From: Dehalococcoidia bacterium
GTDB lineage: Bacteria > Chloroflexota > Dehalococcoidia > SAR202 > UBA11138
Reading direction: 5' to 3'
NCBI GenBank assembly: GCA_012270665.1
Contig: JAAXHY010000258.1
Span: 1 to 9,408, forward strand
Length of the DNA: 9,408 nucleotides
The position numbers and the translations under genes are program-made. The notes beneath the pieces were generated by a model. The model saw only the letters and a program-made list of their open reading frames with translations, was not told where the DNA came from and ran no database searches. How positions within the stretch are numbered: the stretch's first letter is position 1; the number at the start of each line of letters is the position of its first letter. Of this stretch, positions 6,007 through 9,408 are shown piece after piece.

Positions 6007-7119
6007 TCCATCGCCGGACAGCGCGTCATCCAGCTCATTGGACGGCAGCCCGACCAGCTTGCGGACAGGGTAGTTTATCTCGATTCCTTCCTGTCGGAGC
6101 CTTGAGTGAAGCCGCTTTATCAGTTCGTGCTTTACTACGAAAGAACCCAGCCTGTCACTGGCCTGCATTATCACGTTGAAATCTATGTTGGACTCCCCGA
6201 AATCGCTGAACCGCACCACCGGGTCGAAGTCGTCAACAGCCTCTTTCAGATCATCCCTCACGCCATTCGCCACCTCCAGCGACACTCGCTCCACCTTCTC
6301 CAGGTTAGACTCATAGCTCACTCCGCAGGGAACCAGGATAGTGACAGCCGTAGATTCGCTGACATAGTTCGTCATAACGCTGTCCATGATCTTCGAGTTC
6401 GGAATCATTATCAGGTTGTTGAACCTGTCCCTTATCTTCGTGCTGCGCCAACTCACGTCAACCACGAACCCCGACGGACCCCCGTCCAGTTCGATGAAGT
6501 CCCCCTCGTTCAACTCACCCTCGGACACCATGAACATACCCGAGAACAGATTGCTCAGCGTCGGTTGCAGCGCCAGCCCTACCGCTATACCCGCTATGCC
6601 CAGTCCCGCTAACATCGGAGCTATGGTGATTCCAATAACGTCCAGCGCCATTAGCGCGCCCACCGCGTAAATCACTACCGGGGTGATGCGGCGCGCTTGG
6701 GGCAGCAGCCTGTCGTCCAGGTTGCTCTCCGTCCGATTAGATACCTTCTCTTCGTACCATTGCAGCAACTCTTGAATGATGCGCGTGCCCACATAGCTGG
6801 CTTGGGCTATTACAGTGACCAGCCAAATTCTAAAGGACCACACATCGTGTTCATTAGCGAAGTCGAATATGGGATGGGGGTGCTGTATCAACACGAAGTA
6901 AGCTAGAAATATCCCCAGAATGATCGCGAACGGGATTACCTGACCCTGGGAAGCAACCAGTATTCGAGTGTGATGAGTATCCAGGCCGTCGCGCTGGCTG
7001 TATCTTATTAGAAGCCGAAATACCAAGTAGGTGATCGTCCCCACGACGCACGTGGCTGTGAACACGACTCCGGCCGCGATGAGACCGGCGCCCCCGGACT
7101 CGTTCACGAACTCAGGCAT
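5968..7119 (-). CDS. MscS-family mechanosensitive ion channel
   Basis: A 383-residue inner-membrane channel of the MscS family, which opens under membrane tension to release solutes during osmotic downshock. I see about five membrane segments: 11-39, 60-79, 96-118, 145-166 and the pore helix 168-196, rich in Gly and Ala (AGLGIAGIAVGLALQ). The MscS beta domain follows (GDFIELDGGPSGFVVDVSWR to LIMIPNSK, about 206-243), then the C-terminal alpha/beta domain to about 350 with its IEINYPV ending. Two more N-terminal helices than E. coli MscS place it among the somewhat longer members. The ATG at 7119 has GGGAGAGG a few bases upstream. It lies 45 nt after comEA on the same strand, probably as the last gene of the ggt-comEA operon. 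Its final 39 nt overlap the alpha/beta hydrolase tail to tail. Confidence 0.93.
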   Translation of the reverse strand: MPEFVNESGGAGLIAAGVVFTATCVVGTITYLVFRLLIRYSQRDGLDTHHTRILVASQGQVIPFAIILGIFLAYFVLIQHPHPIFDFANEHDVWSFRIWLVTVIAQASYVGTRIIQELLQWYEEKVSNRTESNLDDRLLPQARRITPVVIYAVGALMALDVIGITIAPMLAGLGIAGIAVGLALQPTLSNLFSGMFMVSEGELNEGDFIELDGGPSGFVVDVSWRSTKIRDRFNNLIMIPNSKIMDSVMTNYVSESTAVTILVPCGVSYESNLEKVERVSLEVANGVRDDLKEAVDDFDPVVRFSDFGESNIDFNVIMQASDRLGSFVVKHELIKRLHSRLRQEGIEINYPVRKLVGLPSNELDDALSGDGLEVRKPVEDGGE

Positions 7120-7164
7120 GAGATGCCTCTCCCCTCGACAAGAAGCTAGCGTCGCTTCGCTTCG

Positions 7165-7788
7165 TCACCGGACTACTACCAGGTCGCGGATCGAGTCCGT
7201 GATCTTCTCGCCTATGCCGCCCACATTCATCAAATCATCCACACTGTCGAACGGCCCTTCGCGCTCCCGGTACTCCACGATGGCAGCCGCCCTGCTCGGT
7301 CCGATGTTCGGTAGTGATGTAAACTCCTCCAGTGTCGCCGTATTGATATTCAACTTCCCCGACTGGCCGGCTTCAACCGCTCCGACCGACACGGACGGAA
7401 TCACATCCGATGCCCTCCCGGAATCTCCTCCGTCCGGCTGACCGGGTATATGTATCTGCTCCTCGTCAGACAGCCTCTTCGCCAGGTTGACCATCTCCAG
7501 CGCCGCGTCCGATGTCGGCCCTCCCGCCGCTTGCAGAGCGTCGTCCGCCCGCGCGTCGGCAGGCAGTTCGTAAACACCCGGATGACGCGCCTCCCCGCTT
7601 ACATACACCTTGATCGTCGACGCCATTTCAGTACCCGCGTCAGCGGCCGGTACATAAGACGGCTCTTCCAGCGTGATAGTAACCATACCCTCAGAACCGG
7701 AATCCCTGAACAGTAATACCGCGCCGCCCGTCACAGTCGCCACAATGCCCACGACCAGCAGAATGTTCAGCCCCAGCCTTAAGTTCAT
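7165..7788 (-). CDS. comEA: ComEA-like protein: membrane anchor, SLBB domain, helix-hairpin-helix DNA-binding domain
   Basis: A 207-residue protein with the ComEA layout. One N-terminal membrane helix (about 8-27) anchors it, followed by a short linker and an SLBB domain (about 58-116: IKVYVSGEARHPGVY to QIHIP), a flexible Gly/Ser linker and the C-terminal helix-hairpin-helix pair (KLNINTATLEEFTSLPNIG at 145-163, then GGIGEKITDSI). In competent bacteria ComEA binds incoming double-stranded DNA outside the membrane and hands it to the ComEC channel. ComEC is usually the next gene; here the next gene is a mechanosensitive channel. The start ATG lies 4 nt after the ggt stop, so translation is likely coupled; only a weak AGG is upstream. 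Assignment to family is firm, a role in DNA uptake is inferred. Confidence 0.9.
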   Translation of the reverse strand: MNLRLGLNILLVVGIVATVTGGAVLLFRDSGSEGMVTITLEEPSYVPAADAGTEMASTIKVYVSGEARHPGVYELPADARADDALQAAGGPTSDAALEMVNLAKRLSDEEQIHIPGQPDGGDSGRASDVIPSVSVGAVEAGQSGKLNINTATLEEFTSLPNIGPSRAAAIVEYREREGPFDSVDDLMNVGGIGEKITDSIRDLVVVR

Positions 7789-7792
7789 AGAC

Positions 7793-9408
7793 CTAGAACC
7801 TGTACAGCGGGTCGTCGTCCGCCCGAGCCGCCCCGCCGCTGAAGCCCGCCGGGACCCCGTCCGCCCGGTAACACGCCGCGCCTCGAATCACGCCGTTCGC
7901 GTGGTCGAACATCACCCCGTTCATCCCGCCGGCCACCCTCGCTGTTATCTCAACATCATGTCCCTTTGCCCGCAGCCCTTCCCGAACTCCGTCGGATATG
8001 CCCGGCTCTACCTCAAGCGCTTGGCCCTGCGTCCAGATGCGCGGCGCCTCCACCGCCTCCTGGAGCGTCATGCCGTGATCTATCACATTCACGATAGCCT
8101 GCAGGACCGAAGGGAATATCCGCGTAGCGCCCGGAGTGCCCAGCGCCATGAACGGCTTGCCGTCCTTCATGACGATGGTCGGGGACATACTGCTCACCAT
8201 GCGCTTGCCGGGCGCGATAGAGTTCGCGTTGCCCGGATGCGGATCGAATATGTTCATCGTATTGTTTAGAAGCATCCCGGTCCCTGGTGTCGTCACCTTC
8301 GACCCAAACGCGGCGTGAATCGTCTGGGTCGTGGACACGACGTTACCGTCCGCGTCCGCCGTCGTAAGGTGAGTCGTGTCCGCGCCCTCGCCGACATACA
8401 GTGAGGGATTTCCGTACTTGTACCCACGCGCTCGTGATGCGTCAATCTCATCTCGTCGCGCGGCGGCGTACCCCTTGTCCGTCAGCGCGCCCACCGGAAC
8501 CTCCACGAATGCCGGGTCCCCCATGTACTCGAACCTATCCGCGAACGCTATCTTCATCGCCTCCGCCAGCAGGTGCGCGCCTTCCGCCGTCCCGAATCCG
8601 AGAGAGGCCACGTCGAAACCTTCCAGTATGTTCAGAATCTCGATGATCGCCGTCCCTCCCGAGCTGGTCGGCGCTACCGATACGATGTCGTACCCCCTGT
8701 AAGCGCCCCTCACGGGCTCCCTCAGGTGTATGCGGTAGTTCTCGAAGTCCTCCTCCGTGATGATGCCGCCGTTCACAGCCATGTCCGCGGCCACCATCTC
8801 GCCGATGCGTCCCCGGTACAGCGCGTCCGACCCATCCGACGCCACCGCCTCCAGTGTCCGTGCGTAATCCGACCTCACTATCGTCTGACCGACAGAGGGC
8901 GGAGTCCCGTTCGGAAGAAACACCTCCGCGCTCGCCGGAAACATCGCCAGGTCTTCCTGATTCATTCGGATGATGTCCGCCAGATAGCGGCTGACCGCGA
9001 AGCCTCTTTCCGCGTAGCGTATAGCGGGCTGGATGACCGTATCCAGCCCCAGCCTGCCGAACTTCTCCTCCGCGTAGCGCCATCCCATCAGCGCGCCCGG
9101 AACGCCCACCGACTTGTATCCTACGAGATTGGCTCTGTCTGCCGTCTCCATATAGTCCGGCCACGTATCCGATACAGTCTCATACATATCCGGCGCGGCT
9201 GCCGCCGGGGCGACCGAGTAGTTGTCTATGTTCACGAACTCCCCGCTGGCAGCGTCGTAGTAGTTGATGAATCCTGCCCCGAAGATGCCCACCATCATCG
9301 GCTCCACCACGCTCAGCGCGAAGACCGTGGCCACGGCGGCATCGACCGCGTTGCCGCCGGCCGCCAGCATCTCCGCGCCGGCGGCGGCGCCCAGGGGATG
9401 GTTGGCCA
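7793..9408 (-). CDS. ggt: Gamma-glutamyltransferase-family Ntn hydrolase, 5' end beyond window edge
   Basis: A gamma-glutamyltransferase-family proenzyme open to the right edge; the N-terminal signal and start are missing. The reading frame continues past the first internal ATG (9370) to the edge with NHPLGAAAGAE, so that ATG is not the start. Counting from it, GGNAVDAAVA is at 5-14. The autocleavage site and nucleophile is T332 in DTTHLTTADADGN (codon 8375-8377), which begins the small subunit. SSMSPT (393-398) and the GTPG loop follow. By analogy it splits into large and small subunits and hydrolyses or transfers gamma-glutamyl groups, usually outside the cytoplasm. By alignment from memory with E. 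coli GGT, the lid loop (P438-G449) is absent, and R114, N411, Q430 and D433 are replaced by Y51, H352, T371 and I374. Its glutamyl specificity is therefore doubtful. First visible gene of a probable ggt-comEA-mscS operon. Confidence 0.92.
   Translation of the reverse strand, partial: ANHPLGAAAGAEMLAAGGNAVDAAVATVFALSVVEPMMVGIFGAGFINYYDAASGEFVNIDNYSVAPAAAAPDMYETVSDTWPDYMETADRANLVGYKSVGVPGALMGWRYAEEKFGRLGLDTVIQPAIRYAERGFAVSRYLADIIRMNQEDLAMFPASAEVFLPNGTPPSVGQTIVRSDYARTLEAVASDGSDALYRGRIGEMVAADMAVNGGIITEEDFENYRIHLREPVRGAYRGYDIVSVAPTSSGGTAIIEILNILEGFDVASLGFGTAEGAHLLAEAMKIAFADRFEYMGDPAFVEVPVGALTDKGYAAARRDEIDASRARGYKYGNPSLYVGEGADTTHLTTADADGNVVSTTQTIHAAFGSKVTTPGTGMLLNNTMNIFDPHPGNANSIAPGKRMVSSMSPTIVMKDGKPFMALGTPGATRIFPSVLQAIVNVIDHGMTLQEAVEAPRIWTQGQALEVEPGISDGVREGLRAKGHDVEITARVAGGMNGVMFDHANGVIRGAACYRADGVPAGFSGGAARADDDPLYRF

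Noticed and set aside
5997..6009. GGAC-CTCTA-GTCC as a terminator between the convergent genes
   Set aside because: The stem is only four base pairs with no T-run, and it lies within coding sequence.
7120..7164. A hairpin (GAAGC/GCTTC) between comEA and mscS as a terminator
   Set aside because: The stem is five base pairs with no T-tract, and the 45-nt spacing and good ribosome site favour read-through in one operon.
9370..9408. ATG at 9370 as the start of ggt
   Set aside because: The frame stays open to the edge and continues with conserved GGT N-terminal residues (NHPLGAAAGAE), so the ATG is internal.

Overview
The window is an ordinary bacterial chromosomal stretch, fully packed with genes, with no rRNA, tRNA, CRISPR array or insertion sequence that I can see. 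The mix of genes (two coiled-coil-tailed Uma2 nucleases, a PaREP1-type small protein, an SDR whose wording recalls those of Dehalococcoidia/SAR202 genomes, ggt, comEA and an MscS channel), together with a GC-rich base composition, suggests Chloroflexota. This is an impression from protein families, not a demonstrated placement.

Left part (1-2945, minus strand), read in transcription order: a C5-cytosine DNA methyltransferase (dcm), a very-short-patch mismatch endonuclease (vsr), a Uma2-family PD-(D/E)XK nuclease-like protein, and the N-terminal part of a metallo-beta-lactamase-fold hydrolase cut by the left edge. Dcm and Vsr belong together: the methylase makes 5-methylcytosine and Vsr starts repair of the T:G mismatches that arise when 5mC deaminates. 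No intact restriction enzyme is present. The 3' end of dcm and the dcm-vsr gap do contain protein-like sequence in two reading frames, which I read as a possible wreck of a restriction gene. A second Uma2 paralogue (3063-3803, plus strand) diverges from dcm across an AT-rich, promoter-bearing intergenic region, so the dcm-vsr pair is flanked by two Uma2 genes.

Middle part (3884-6006, plus strand): a complete short-chain dehydrogenase/reductase with a GTG start and a perfect Shine-Dalgarno, a small PaREP1/HEPN-like protein, and an alpha/beta hydrolase. These look like housekeeping or catabolic accessory genes with no obvious common pathway.

Right part (9408-5968, minus strand): a gamma-glutamyltransferase-family Ntn hydrolase (start beyond the right edge), a ComEA-like membrane-anchored SLBB + helix-hairpin-helix protein that starts 4 nt after it, and an MscS-type mechanosensitive channel 45 nt further on. 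The spacing suggests one operon. Its last gene overlaps the convergent alpha/beta hydrolase by 39 nt.

The points most worth a second look are the altered gamma-glutamyl pocket and missing lid loop of the Ggt homologue, the possible restriction-gene remnant between dcm and vsr, and the Uma2-dcm-vsr-Uma2 layout. I found no clearly new multi-gene system. No gene-free stretch exceeds 120 bases.
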